This document shows positions 10,735-22,229 of a stretch of DNA of 64,000 nucleotides, piece after piece. The translations under genes and the position numbers were made by a program. The notes beneath the pieces were generated by a model. The model was not told where the DNA came from. It saw only the letters and a list, made by a program, of their open reading frames with translations, and ran no database searches. Origin of the DNA: Anolis sagrei (lineage: Eukaryota > Chordata > Lepidosauria > Squamata > Anolidae). Within the stretch, counting starts at the first letter, position 1. Every line of letters starts with the position of its first letter. The stretch covers positions 103,678,866-103,742,865 of the forward strand of contig NC_090023.1 in NCBI RefSeq assembly GCF_037176765.1, in the 5' to 3' direction.

Positions 10735-11115
10735 GGTTTAGTCAGAATTCAATATAATTCAGAAAGGACATTGGCAAGCCTGAATATGTCCAGAGAAGGG
10801 TGACCGAAATGATGAAAGGTTTGGGAGCAAAGTCCTATGAGAAGTGACTAAGGGACCTGGGTATGTTTAGCTTGGAGAAAAAAAGGCTATGGGGAGACAT
10901 GATAGCCATGTTTAAATGTTTGAAAAGATATCTCATTGAGAAGGGGGCAAGCTTGTTTCTGCCTCTTCACTTTGTTCTTTGCCCTTCCTTACACAAAGAA
11001 AATTGGGGAGCGGGGGAGACTCAGAGGCTGAAATGGATTCGTAGCATTTCAACGGGAAATTTTGCTTTGAGATAAGAGCAATTTGTGTTAGGAGCTTGAT
11101 CATGGAACGGATTAA
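10735..11115 (+). mobile_element. CR1 LINE fragment
   Basis: Reads gaatatgtccagagaagggt, then a frame with SLEKKRLWGDMIAMFK. This matches the CR1 C-terminal part at 23120-23290 and at 61913-62515. Confidence 0.7.
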
Positions 11116-11344
11116 GCTCTTAACTCAAGGTATAACTCTATTTCCTCTTCAGCCCTCTCTTTGCTGGAATATGATTCTGGAGATCACTCAGATAATAGAA
11201 TTTGATCCTTGTGCTGAAAATATTTTCCCAATTTTCTGTTTAGAACATGTTTATGTTGGAATCAGTATAATCAAAGGACTTGACATTGAATTTATTGCTT
11301 GTACTAGCTAGTTTTTAACATTTGAAAACATTGTTCTATTTCAG

Positions 11345-11413
11345 GGAAGGAAAACATCAGGTTCAGTTTATTTATGGCACTTCAGAAAAAGATTCTTATA
11401 AGAACTTCTACAG
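11345..11413 (+). CDS. Copy B exon 4
   Basis: 69 nt after tttcag: R-EGKHQVQFIYGTSEKDSY to KNFYR before gtaac. It aligns with the REGRNQ...IYR segment of human ASMT. Confidence 0.85.
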
Positions 11414-11419
11414 GTAACA

Positions 11420-12230
11420 GTAATATTTTTCTCTGCTGCTGAAAAGATCTTACATCAAAGAAACAGAGTATAACTTTATACCCACAAATTTCCATGTTTG
11501 TATGTTAGTGGAATACAACTGCAGTTGAACCCACAAGGATGAAATGCAGATTGTAATGCATCTTGCATTTCTACAAGTGAAATGGAACAGTAGCATTATA
11601 TGTGCAACTCTGCTTCTGCAACTTTCAGTACCATATGGATTTCTATAGCAGACAAAATGCCCAACACTTTTGTTGGAAAATGCACAGCATATGTCACTAA
11701 TAGTAAGCCCATATCAATTTCCAGTTTTCCGCCTGCTCTTCTTGTTATTTTTGTCCATTCCAGTCCTTCTGTTATAGTACTACATTTTTTTAAAATTCCA
11801 ACCTCGCAAAATTATTTTTTTTTCTCAAAAAAGAAAGAAAGAAAACAAGAAAGCTACACACTTATATCTGAAAATAGAATGCCAACAACTATTCTGATTT
11901 TTTGTTAGGGATATTCTAAACTTGTGAGAAGGGACTGAATAAGCTTATGTATATGTTGACCTCACATACAAATCAAGGGACTTTGTAGAGAGGAAAGTGC
12001 CAGCTACTCTGAGGGAGCCAGTAGACTCTATCCACCTCCATTTTCCTACCCAGATATTCAAAGGGCAAAAGTGGTGCAGCAACAGAGAGAGTAGAGGAAG
12101 CTGGTACTTCTTTTACACTCTTCGAGGACAGACTAAGCAAGAATAGCCTTTTCAGAGAAAGGAATGGTTCATTTTTATAGGGCTTAAGATGCAGCCATTC
12201 ATTGACCCATGGATAGGTCAACCAAGGTTT
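11420..12230. other. Intron 4 of copy B, nothing recognised
   Basis: The first 100 bases resemble intron 4 of copy C (33024-33110), and it is otherwise unassigned. Open frames here lack homology. Confidence 0.35.
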
Positions 12231-12234
12231 AAGA

Positions 12235-12335
12235 CCTCACAACCTTTGAGGATGCCTCCCACAGATGCAAGTGAAATGTCAGGAGAGAATGCTTCTGTAA
12301 CATGGCCATACATCCCAAAAATTTACAGCAACCTA
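12235..12335 (+). repeat. Penelope-like end fragment
   Basis: tttgaggatgcctcccacag, aatgtcaggagagaatgctt and acatggccatacatccca are the antisense counterpart of 57005-57120. Confidence 0.45.
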
Positions 12336-12470
12336 GCTTATGAGGTTGATTTTTTATTACAATTTTTAGACCTGAAAATGGGTGTATACAGTAATTTTAT
12401 AGGGATCAGGTCAGATTTAGGATGCATCTATTCTTTTTGTTTATCTTGCATTCTGATTTTGATTTCTTAG

Positions 12471-12589
12471 GTCAGAGGAAGAGTTGCAAAAATTCTCCAC
12501 TGCCATGGGTGATGCCTGGAGTCTGTATGGTGACGAAGTGATGACGGCATTTGATCTTTCTTGTTTCCATGTTGTTTGTGATTTGGGAG
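12471..12589 (+). CDS. Copy B exon 5
   Basis: 119 nt: SEEELQKFSTAMGDAWSL...AFDLSCFHVVCDLG, ending in the first half of the SAM-binding Gly loop, before gtaatt. Confidence 0.87.
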
Positions 12590-12599
12590 GTAATTCGTA

Positions 12600-13535
12600 G
12601 CTGCCTTTTTTGCCATTTGAAACACTATTGATTTAGGGGAGTTCCTCTCAGATTGCCTTTCATTCCTGTAATTCTTTCATAGTAAAGGCAGCAGTCTCCC
12701 CTTCATACAACAGTACCGTCCACTATTAGTTTAATGAAGAACATTCCCTATCTTAGAGGAATGTTATTAGAGAGCTTGTCAAAGAGATCTATAACTAGTT
12801 GGACCACAATGACTTCTAGAAGCAGAGAATCACTTTGGAAAGTGACTCTCATTATTTGGACATAGTGTCATCCAAGGACCCTATCCCACCCATCCCTAGT
12901 CCCTATTTCAAAACAGTTCTAAGCCATTGAGGAATGAAAAGAGATAGAGCTCATCACACAACACAGGTGGACTTCCCATCTGAGCCTGTCACAATTGGTT
13001 ATGTACATGTTAAAAACTGTCTTAAAAAGGGAAGGGGGAGAAGACAGTCTGAGGGTATCTTCCAGATCAGGAACCAGGATATTCCATTTCAAAACTACAC
13101 AAACTCGTAGGATAGGAGCTGTCAGAACACCCACATTGAATTGAATCTATGACATGGGCAAATGGGCGGTCCTGTGGGCAGACTTCTAATTTGCAGTGAG
13201 TTCCTGGAACTCTGCCATAATGCAGTTGCTCAATCCTTTTCAGTAATTTTCTAAAAACAAATTAAAACTAAGAAATCTCACTACTTTAGTAGATTGCTAT
13301 TTTTCTTTGTTTTCAACTGCGGGATTTTCTGCTGTTTCTATCCTTTTTTACTGCAAATGTCAATACAACACAAGTTTGAGCCCTTGTGATGTCGAAGTAA
13401 GGCCTTTAAAAAGGGGGGGGGGGGAGGGGAGAGAGCAGACAATCCACTCGTTCGTGGGATAAGGATGAAAACTGTTTGTAACAGAGAAACCAGAAAATTC
13501 AGACAACATATGATAAGTAATGGATAACAGAACAT
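12600..13535. other. Intron 5 of copy B, nothing recognised
   Basis: No exon-like or named repeat sequence apart from a G run at 13411-13425. Confidence 0.35.
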
Positions 13536-13537
13536 AG

Positions 13538-13539
<2 letters not shown>

Positions 13540-13578
<39 letters not shown>

Positions 13579-13735
13579 TACTTTATTTTTGTATCTTGCC
13601 TCCATCTCCCCAAAGGGACTCGGGATGGCTTACATGGGGACCAAGACCAATCAACAGAGTATAACACAATAAAAATACACATACACATACATGATTACAT
13701 GATGCTACCCCCCTCCCCCAACACACACACGGAAT
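13540..13735 (-). repeat. L2-type tail with (AAT)n
   Basis: (AAT)n at 13540-13577, then tttgtatcttgcctccatctccccaaaggg-type text and gggatggcttacatgggg: the antisense L2-type 3' end with its simple-repeat tail. Confidence 0.75.
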
Positions 13736-13859
13736 AAACTCCCAAGAAAATCCTTATAAACTTCCATCTGGAGGAGGGGGTGAACTCAAGGCAAACACAG
13801 TAAACTCTGTAAGCATCTGGTAATACTTTTAGTTCCCCAGAAGATAGGTGTTTCTAAAT

Positions 13860-14560
13860 CAGTTGTAGGAAGCCAGCAGTTGCCTCCTCTCTTGACCATC
13901 ACCAACTCCATTAGTTTTTTTATTGTTGCCTTTTCACCTGGATTTTTTTTCTGTTCTGCCAAATCCGCTGCTTCTGACTGTTCCTCGTCTGCCTGAGGAT
14001 ATAATTCTCCACTATTTTCATGCTGAAAGAAAGCAAAGAGTAATTTTATCAGTTTTCCTTCTACTGTAAAAAGTATATTTGATTTTTTTAAAAGAGAGAT
14101 TTTGTTTAAGTAATCTATTTGATGCAAAATTTGCATGTAGATTTTTTTTTAAAAATAAACATTTTCTGGATACAGACCAGAATGATTTTTTTTTTTTACT
14201 TTTTAAGCTTTTGGTGCAGAATTTCTTTTTGTAATGTAGTAGCTGGGCCTTATTTTGCAAAATTCTCACATTTTAAAATTTTTATGTTATTTTTTCATAG
14301 AAATCAACGTTTTCTGCCTAAAAAACTCTACAGAAATATTGTTTTTAAGGGAAAATGCTGTTCCAAAAAGTGCATATTTTGTGACAAACACATCCTGGAT
14401 TGCAAAAAATTCTCATCATTCCGGGATCCACTTTTTAAAGATTTCACTGGCAGTTATGCTCATACAGGCACCTCACGAGCTTTGAGGAAAGTTCAAAGCT
14501 GCCACAGAGTCCACAAAGCTCCACTGAATCTGGATCCATCCAAACACAGGATTATTATTA
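13860..14560. repeat. Unclassified interspersed repeat candidate
   Basis: A/T-rich text with repeated words (attctcacatttt, aaacattttctg, gcaaaa.ttct). I suspect an old transposon, but see no ends or protein. Confidence 0.25.
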
Positions 14561-14569
14561 TTTCTTATT

Positions 14570-15110
14570 TCCTGCAGGAAAACATGCTGCTAGAGAACAG
14601 CTGATCAGTGCTTGACAAATGTATTCCTATGGGAACTCTTTAGTTTACGTGAGACATTATCCTATGGGTTATTCTAGAGCTATTTTAGCTCTTTTAAATG
14701 GGATCAGACAGTAGACTTCCCATGATGTTTCTTCCTTTCTTTAAGAATTCTGTCTGATCCCATTTCAACAGCATCTGCTGTCTGTCTTGTATAAATTTGG
14801 GCAGCAATTGCCTTTAAAGAAAAGGGGAAAAAGGGGAAGGGGTCATGGTGGGGTGAGGAGTGTGGCCAGGAGAAATAGATGAAGCAGCCATGAGAGTGTA
14901 TGATCCAGGTAAATGCACATTTTAATTTTCAGATGGGGAGGAATGTGATGTTTGTGAAGGCCAAAGAAGTCATACTGTCAGATCAATAAACAATTTACAC
15001 ACTAAGGGTGATGAGATGTCTATTCTGGCCACCTCAGTAGGATAAAGTCTTTGTTGGGAGTTTGGAGGCATTTGTTTACCTTCACTTGGAGCTGTGTACT
15101 CAGTTTCTCT
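14570..15110. other. Unassigned intron 5 sequence
   Basis: There is a short inverted pair around 14695-14765 (tgggatcagacag/tctgatcccattt). Nothing else is recognised. Confidence 0.3.
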
Positions 15111-15114
15111 CTGT

Positions 15115-15180
15115 GAAGTGTTTATTTATTTATTTACAGCATTTATATACCGCTTTTCTCACCCCTGGGGGTTAACACTG
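15115..15180 (-). repeat. L2-type tail fragment
   Basis: tatttatttatttacagcat and ataccgcttttctcacccct are the antisense tail of the L2 family. Confidence 0.6.
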
Positions 15181-15605
15181 TTCTGACAAGAGCTCTTCAC
15201 GCATCTTCCAATTTCCAGCACTACATGTAGTACAGTTGCAGCACTCCATTTATACAGAGGCTGTTGATCCAGAGTTGGATACAAGCTGAAGGTCAAATCA
15301 GGGATGTAAGTTTTGTAGACTCCCTGGCCTCAACTTGGATTCAAGATGGATTATACTGCCTGTGCGGATGTGACCTGAGTCTATCCAACTGTAATGCAGT
15401 CTTCATTTCTGACTGCCTTCTACATTATTGTCTCTTCAACTGAGTCATGACTTCCTATTATGCCCTTTCGCTTCTAACTAATGGTGATCCTAACCTCAAA
15501 AGAAACTGAAATTATTAAATAAGATTTTATGCAAAATGTTTAGGAAGAAGTTCAAAAGACACACAACATATGGAATGTTTTACTTCACATTCTGTTTTTT
15601 TAAAG

Positions 15606-15746
15606 GAGGTAGTGGCTACTTTTCCAAAAAATATGTTTCATTGTACCCAAATTCTACTGTGACTATTTTTGACCTGCCTGAAGTGGTAGAAAGAGGAAAG
15701 AAGGATTTTGTGTCATCAGAGGAACACCAGATTACTTTCCAGAGTG
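15606..15746 (+). CDS. Copy B exon 6
   Basis: 141 nt: completes the SAM loop (GGSGYFSKKY) and carries [17 protein letters not shown], the acidic strand that binds the SAM ribose in this fold. It differs from copy C at only 4 of 48 residues. Confidence 0.9.
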
Positions 15747-16289
15747 GTAAGATATGCTTTCTGTGAATGTACCTAGATTTAAACTTTAGGTAATGCTTTA
15801 CTCTACAATGCACATATAAAATGCACCAGCTGATATATTCTACTTGGAAGCAAAGAGAAATCATCAGTTATGTAGAGTGATTGGTGAATGGGAAGGCAAC
15901 CAGGTACGAGGTAAGCCATTCCATTTCTCCCTTTTTCTATCCTGAGGAGATAGGCCACTTCCTTTCTCTTAAAGAAGTTGATTCAACTGTTTCTTCATTT
16001 TAACTGGAAACATGGAGTCATGTAACTCTATCCCTAACCAAAAAAAAAAAAAAAGTTTTCAGCCTCTCTAGCACTTGAAACCACAGATAATATCATCTCT
16101 CTGATCAGTCTTCCTAGGCCCCCAGCCACCCCCTCTACTGGAGGAGAGAACTGTCTGTAAATTGGTGTAAAATAACTGCCGGGGAGGATAATGTCTTTCC
16201 AACTGTGATAGACTAGAACTCTATTTTGAGACCAGTGTGCTTCTGTGCATGGAACAGCATGAATCCTTCTGCTCTTTGCTACAGGTAAT

Positions 16290-16945
16290 TTGTGTTTGTT
16301 ATTGTTTATTTGTTCAGCTGCTTCCAACTCTTCGTGACCTCATGGACCAGCCCAGGCCAGAGCTTCCTGTTGGCCATGGCCACCCCCAGCTCCTTCAGAG
16401 TCAAGCCAGTCACTTCAAGGATACCATCCATCCATTTTGCCCTTCGTTGGCCCCTCTTCCTTTTTCCTTCCATTTCCCCCAGCATCATTATCTTCTCTAA
16501 GTGTTCCTGTCTTCTCATTATGTGGCCAAAGTACTTCATCTTTGCTTCTAATATCCTTCCCTCCAGTGAGCAGTCGGTCTTTACTTCCTGGAGTATGGAC
16601 TAGTTTGATCTTCTCGCAGTCCAAGGCACTCTCAGAACTTTCCTCCAGCACCACAGTTCAAAAGCGTCTATCTTCCTTCGCTCAGCCTTCCTTATGGTCC
16701 AGCTCTCGCATCCATAGGTTGCTATGGGGAATACCATTGCTTTAACTATGTGAATCTTCGTTGCCAGTGTGATGTCTATACTCTTAACTGTTTTATTGAG
16801 ATAGGTCATTGCTCTCCTTCCAAGAAGTAAATGTCTTCTGATTTCCTGGCTGCTATCTGTGTCTGTAGTCATCTTTGCACCTAGAAATATAAAGTCTGTC
16901 ACTGACTCCACTTTTTCTCCCTCTCTTTGCCAGTTATCAATGTGT
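16290..16945 (-). mobile_element. RTE/BovB LINE, 3' end
   Basis: Minus-strand words VTDFIFLGAK, ITLATKIHIVKAMVFPIATY, CESWTI and FELWCWRKVLRVPWTARRSN, then MKYFGHIMRR and KWMDGILEVTGLTLKEL, are the BovB C-terminal region. It is 5'-truncated and disrupted. Copy C lacks it at the matching place of intron 6 (about 46550), so it inserted after B and C separated. Confidence 0.85.
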
Positions 16946-17079
16946 GTATATGTATATAAATCTATATATTTTTATATATAATAATGTAATATAATAAAGA
17001 GTTTTCTAAAAAATAGAAATAATTGCTTTTTGTGAAGCAATATGCTCAAACAAACAGATGCCTTCTTCTAACTTTGCAG

Positions 17080-17202
17080 GTGATTTTTTTAATGATCCAG
17101 TCCCTGAAGCTGATCTATATATATTGGCGAGAATCCTCCATTGCTGGGATGATGAGAAATGTGTGGCTCTGCTAAGTAAATTGTACAAGGCTTGTAAACC
17201 AG
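17080..17202 (+). CDS. Copy B exon 7
   Basis: 123 nt: [20 protein letters not shown], then CWDDEKC and up to ACKPG. The His of ILH matches human ASMT His255. The next residue is Cys, where ASMT has Asp256. Confidence 0.9.
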
Positions 17203-17334
17203 GTATAGTATGTGAACTTAATTAGTATGGGATAGGGAGAAGTTGGCTCTCTACAGACTATGATGGACAAGCAAACGTTCTTGGTCCCACCATATACTAT
17301 ATCTTTAATTTGCTTGTGGGAGTCTCAGGCCCCT

Positions 17335-17472
17335 TCCACACATCTGCATAAAATCCACATTGAACAGGATTATATGGTAGTGTTGACTCAGATAATAGAC
17401 TTCAAAGCAAATATTGTGGATTATCTGCTTTGATAATCTGGGTTATATGGTTGTGTGGAAGGACCCTCAGTA
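17335..17472. repeat. MITE, family shared with 44910 and 48003
   Basis: Inverted ends ggccccttccacac and gtgtggaaggaccct. The interior words (aaaatcca, ttatatgg, gattatctgctttgataat) recur in the other two copies. Confidence 0.6.
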
Positions 17473-17479
17473 TTCATTG

Positions 17480-18640
17480 ATCCAAGGGTGTGTAGTCACT
17501 ATCAGCAGTTATTCAGGGTTTCAAGTAAATTCTTTTCTGTCTCGAAACCGCAAGTATGTATTCCAAGTATGTGTTCTGTAACTGAGGTATTTTGTCCCCT
17601 ACTGCACCCAAAACATTCTGTCTTACAGTCTTGCACTGTCTTCAACATATCAAGTAAAACACAATGTTCTCATGTCCATTATCTGGATAGGTTTATTCAC
17701 CCATTGGCTGCTCTGCAGTTTATCGGTCATATTTGGAAGAAGGTTTTATTATCTAATGTGGGGCGAGATCAAATGATTACATTATGACCGTTGAAGTAGG
17801 GATGGACAAAATAAAGGACCCCATATGTTATTATCATAACTCATGAACACAGCTAAGGGTAAGGACCACAACAATTACATCCAGGCTTAAGTAACTATCA
17901 GAGCTAGCATATGACCATGCATTGTCAGAACCTTAGCTTTGCATGGGTTGGAGGTGGGGGCTCTGTTGGATGTCACACAACATTGTGTGATGCCTGGCAT
18001 GGGGCTCCATCCATAAGATAGGGTAAAAGCATCTTAGGATGCTAAATTTGCCCCATCTGATAAGGTCGTAGGACCTTCAGGCGAGTGGACAATTGGATTG
18101 AACCAAATTCAGCCCAATCCAAAGATCCACACTCCAAAACTTCAGGATAACTGAAGATCTTTGTTTCTTTTTTACCCACATTAATGGCTGGATGAAGCAG
18201 TTTTCCTTTAAATTCACCTGTCCAGTGTGTGGACTCCCCACCCCAGTTTGAAGGAGGGTCCACATTATTTGACTCATGTAGACACAGTCCCAGACAGTTA
18301 GCTCCTATATACCTTGGAGTTGTTTTCTTGGAATGTTTTTTTCTTCATAAGCATATCTTCTTTCTTAATATGCTTGAAAGTTCTTTCTGAATGGCCAAAT
18401 CTAATAGATTTGGACAGAATTGTTCAATAGAGTTCTGGAAATTATAGAATAAAAATATTTTTGCAAGTTCCGTTTTTTTATTTTGTCTATAGTCACAAAA
18501 GTCAGAACACTTTATATGAAATCTTGCTGTAGAGGAGGGGCATACAAAATGTGTTTGCTCCTTGTGGGACCTGGACTACTGGGGGTGAGGTGGGGGACTA
18601 GATGACACCATGGGGGATGGCAATCCATGCCTTTTTGCAG
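17480..18640. other. Intron 7 of copy B, nothing recognised
   Basis: No exon or clear repeat seen. Confidence 0.3.
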
Positions 18641-18651
18641 ATCCCCTAAAT

Positions 18652-18787
18652 TGGTGGTTCCTAAACTTTGGTCCTCCAGGTGTTTTGGACTTCCAACTCC
18701 TGGAAATTCCAGCCTGTTTACCAGTTGTTATGAACTGTGGGAGCTGATGTCCAAAACACCTGGAAGAACAAAGGTTGGAAACCACTG
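18652..18787. mobile_element. hAT-type MITE
   Basis: 136 bp with inverted ends (tggtggttcctaaactttgg versus the complement of caaaggttggaaaccactg). It is flanked by ccctaaat and ctctaaat, a 7/8 match of an 8-bp hAT duplication. Confidence 0.65.
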
Positions 18788-19048
18788 CTCTAAATGAACT
18801 CCAACCAATTAACCATTAGTTCTTACTGGGGATTAATAAAAGGATCAAAATTTCCCATTCAGGAGTATTGTGGTCTGCATCTGTATAAGTGTGGGCAAAA
18901 GCATTGTGCATTGCTCTATTAGATACATTTGCAAAAACATATCTTCATTCTTTGTGAGCTGGCAAACATATCCAAGTATTTCTCATGATAGGATTATGGT
19001 CAGTAATAGATAATAATGATGTCTTCTCTTTCTTAAATCAATTAACAG

Positions 19049-19257
19049 GTGGTGGTGTTTTAATAGTGGCGGCAGTTCTCAATGAAGACAGAAGTGGGCC
19101 TTTACCAGCTCATATCTACTCCTTAGTGATGTTTCTTAGTTATGAAGGAAAGGAACGGACCCTGTCTGAGTACAAGACACTCCTAGGTGCAGCTGGCTTC
19201 AAGGATGTTCAGTTCAAGAAAAGAAGTATCTATGATGTTGTTTATGGAAGTAAATAA
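19049..19257 (+). CDS. Copy B exon 8
   Basis: 209 nt, stop TAA at 19255-19257. Reads [34 protein letters not shown] and ends VVYGSK. The Glu of KERT matches human Glu311; Asn302 aligns with Val. Confidence 0.9.
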
Positions 19258-19258
19258 A
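19253..19258 (+). promoter_or_regulatory. AATAAA overlapping the stop of copy B
   Basis: The poly(A) hexamer contains the TAA stop. A second AATAAA lies at 19267-19272. If used, the 3' UTR would be only tens of bases. Confidence 0.45.
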
Positions 19259-19304
19259 GTAAAAATAATAAATTTTAAAAGAAAAAGAAATTGAAAAAAG
19301 AACT

Positions 19305-19306
<2 letters not shown>

Positions 19307-19346
<40 letters not shown>
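19307..19346. repeat. (AAT)n microsatellite
   Basis: About 13 AAT units, 50 bases past the stop of copy B. Confidence 0.9.
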
Positions 19347-19347
<1 letters not shown>

Positions 19348-19514
19348 AAAATTACCATCTGCCAGCTGCAGAAGGCCACCTTACTGGGATCTGCACGCAT
19401 TATTTGCCGATACATCACACAATCCTAGACACTTGGGAAGTGTCTGACATGTGATTCAATACAACAGCCAGCAAAGTGATCTTATTTGCTGTGGACTCAT
19501 CTCGTTGTGTTTCA

Positions 19515-19670
19515 AATAATAATAACAATAACAACAACTATTTTTGTACTCCTCCTCCATCTTCCCAAAGGGACTTAGGGCGGCTTACATGGGGACAAGC
19601 CCAATCAACATAGTTAAAATAAAACATTAAAATGCATAAAACAGCAACAAGCAAATAAAACAACAACAGC
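19515..19670 (-). repeat. L2-type tail
   Basis: tttttgtactcctcctccat, cccaaagggacttagggcgg and cttacatggggacaagccca are the antisense L2-type end. Confidence 0.65.
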
Positions 19671-19694
19671 ATAATATATATATATAAATTTGTT

Positions 19695-20868
19695 AGGGGC
19701 ATCCAACGGAGAAACAAAACTCAAAAACCCCCCAACGAAACTTAACCAAAATTCCCATGCCTATAACACAACCCACAAGGTACAAACATATCTACTCAAA
19801 ATGAAAAACAACACAACAACACACTCACAAAACGGCAAAACAACAAAACTCAAAAATCCCCCAACGAAACTTAACCAAAATTCCCGTGCCCTTAACACAA
19901 CCCACAAGGTACAAACATATCTACTCAAAATGAAAAACAACACAACAACACACTCACAAAACGGCAAAAGAACAAAACTAAAAAAAACCAACAAAACTTA
20001 ACCAAAATTCCCATGCCCATAACACAACCCACAAGGTACAAACATATCTACTCAAAATGAAAAACAACACAACAACACACTCACAAAACGGCAAAAGAAC
20101 AAAACTCAAAAGACCCCCAACAAAACTTAACCAAAATTCCCATGCCCATAACACAACCCACAAGGTACAAACATATCTACTCAAAATGAAAAACAACACA
20201 ACAACACACTCACAAAACGGCAAAACAACAAAACTCAAAAATCCCCCAACGAAACTTAACCAAAATTCCCGTGCCCATAACACAACCCACAAAGTACAAA
20301 CATATCTACTCAAAATGAAAAACAACACAACACACTCACAAAACGGCAAAAGAACAAAACTAAAAAAAACCAACAAAACTTAACCAAAATTCCCATGCCC
20401 ATAACACAACCCACAAGGTACAAACATATCTACTCAAAATGAAAAACAACACAACAACACACTCACAAAACGGCAAAAGAACAAACTCAAAAAACCCCCA
20501 ACAAAACTTAACCAAAATTCCCATGCCCATAACACAACCCACAAGGTACAAACATATCTACTCAAAATGAAAAACAACACAACAACACACTCACAAAATG
20601 GCAAAACAACAAAACTCAAAAATCCCCCAACGAAACTTAACCAAAATTCCTGTGCCCATAACACAACCCACAAGGTACAAACATATCTACTCAAAATGAA
20701 AAACAACACAACAACACACTCACAAAACGGCAAAAGAACAAAACTCAAAAAAACCCCAACAAAACTTAACCAAAATTCCCATGCCCATAACACAACCCAC
20801 AAGGTACAAACATATCTACTCAAAATGAAAAACAACACAACAACACACTCACAAAACGGCAAAACAAC
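19695..20868. repeat. 129-bp minisatellite, nine units
   Basis: The word atgaaaaacaacacaac recurs at 19801, 19930, 20057, 20186, 20315, 20439, 20567, 20696 and 20825, giving spacings of 124-129. The + strand is almost free of G. Three unit types, told apart by the text after acggcaaaa, follow the order K-L-M, K-L-M, K-M, which is a higher-order period near 385 bp. Long open frames on both strands are products of the repeat. Confidence 0.92.
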
Positions 20869-20949
20869 TGAGCATGCGCATTGGCGCCCAGCCGCAAGTT
20901 CCCTGGCGCGCGCACATGGCCTTCTGGCCAACGTTCCCTCTGCGGAAAC

Positions 20950-21460
20950 CATGCCCACTCCAAGCCCCGCCGCGCCGCTTCCCGCACACACACACCCCCT
21001 GCTGCACACACACACACACAACCCCACACTCCATCACTCCCCCCGCCGCCGCACACACACATGCAACCCCACTCCCCCCGCCGCCGCACACACACGCAAC
21101 CCCACACTCCATCACTCCCCCCGCTGCCGCACGCACACACGCAACCCCACTCCCCCCGCCGCCGCACACACACGCAACCCCACGCTCCATCACTCCCCCC
21201 GCCGCCGCATGCACACACGCAACCCCACTCCCCCCGCCACCGCACACACACACGCAACCCCATGCTCCATCACTCCCCCCGCCGCCGCACACACACACGC
21301 GGCCCCACGCTCCATCACTCCCCCTGCCGCCGCACGCACACACACGACACCACTCCCCCCGCTGCCGCACACACACACGCAACCCCACGCTCCATCACTC
21401 TCCCCGCCGCCGCACACACACACACAACCCCACGCTCCATCACTCCCCCACCCCAATCTT
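20950..21460. repeat. GC-rich CA/CCG minisatellite
   Basis: Repeated blocks of ccccccgccgccgcacacac and accccacgctccatcact. The proline/histidine-like translation has no gene context. Confidence 0.85.
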
Positions 21461-21524
21461 ACCTCCTTTTACTTCACGCCACCTCCAAACCCCACCCCGC
21501 CCCTTCCCGCCCTGTCAAAATCTA

Positions 21525-21811
21525 GGAAAGACAGGAAGGAAGGAAAGAAGAAAGAAAGAGAAAGGGAGGTAAAGAAAAAGGGGGAAGGAAGGAAAGTTAG
21601 AGAAAGAAGAAGAAAAGGAAAGAAAGGAAAGATGGAAGGAAAGAAAAGAGAGACAGCAGAAAAGAAAAAAAAGGGGGGAAGGAAGGAAAGAGATAGAGAA
21701 AGAAGAGGAGAAGGAAAGATGGGAGGGAAGGAAGGAAGGAAGGAGGGAAAGAAGGAGAGAAAGAGGGAAGATGGGCCACAGCAACACGTGGCGGGTAAAG
21801 GTTGTTATTTC

Positions 21812-21859
<48 letters not shown>

Positions 21860-22130
21860 GCTATTGTTCCTATGAGACCCTGGGGGAATGGGAGAGGTGT
21901 CAGGTCCCAGAGGCAATGCATTGCATTATTGTTATTGTTATGATGGTGGTAAAATAAAAGGAAATAAAAAGTGAAAGAAGGAAGCTAACAGGGAGGGAAG
22001 AAAGGGAAAGGAAGAAAGGGGGAGGGAATGAAGGAAAGAGAGAAGGATGAAACCAAGTAGTGAAAGAAAGAAAGAGGTAGAGAAGGAAGAAAGGAGAGAA
22101 AGGGGGAGGAAAAAGGGGAAGGAATAGGTA
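21525..22130. repeat. Purine tracts and (ATT)n
   Basis: GGAA/GAAA-rich tracts occupy 21525-21772 and 21968-22125. An (ATT)n array of about 16 units lies at 21812-21859. Confidence 0.85.
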
Positions 22131-22190
22131 GGGACTTCTCTTTCATAATAGTCCAGATATCTACCTCAACTTTGATAAGTTTTACTATAG

Positions 22191-22222
22191 GCCACAGCAA
22201 CGCGTGGCAGGGCACAGCTAGT
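22191..22222 (+). mobile_element. Candidate Helitron 3' terminus
   Basis: The hairpin arms GCCAC (22191-22195) and GTGGC (22204-22208) are followed after nine bases by CTAG (22218-22221) and then T, the layout of a Helitron 3' end. A second, similar hairpin at 21775-21792 is not followed by CTAG. The 5' end is not identified; the minisatellite may be internal to the element. Confidence 0.45.
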
Positions 22223-22229
22223 ACAATAT

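Larger units (their letters stand above)
5902..19257 (+). pseudogene. ASMT: ASMT-like copy B, 8 exons, one nonsense codon
   Basis: A complete eight-exon ASMT-like gene: 5902-5973, 9011-9185, 10474-10603, 11345-11413, 12471-12589, 15606-15746, 17080-17202 and 19049-19257. All borders are GT-AG, and the total of 1038 nt would give 345 residues. Codon 43 (9065-9067) is TAG, where copies C and D have GAG (Glu); this is a one-base change. No other stop or frameshift is seen, so it is either a very recent pseudogene, a segregating null allele or a base error. The dimerisation segment ([12 protein letters not shown]), SAM loop DLGGGSG and the Arg-x-x-x-His motif (ARILHC) remain. The position after the His is Cys instead of Asp, and Asn302 of human ASMT aligns with Val. 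Intronic text is shared with copy C, including a SINE before exon 3. Confidence 0.85.

Noticed and set aside
13360-13605. Poly-Ile and poly-Asn frames
   Set aside because: Direct translation of (AAT)n.
14119-14604. 161-codon frame
   Set aside because: It is A/T-rich, with Phe/Lys runs and no homology or splice context; likely inside an old repeat.
19761-21572. Several further long frames on both strands (for example 434-1027-like blocks on the minus strand and His/Pro-rich plus frames)
   Set aside because: They only mirror the repeat units; the length of the frame follows from repeats that lack stops.
20567-21943. 458-codon open frame
   Set aside because: It runs through the 129-bp minisatellite, the CA/CCG array, a purine tract and (ATT)n; no codon pattern, domain or splice context.
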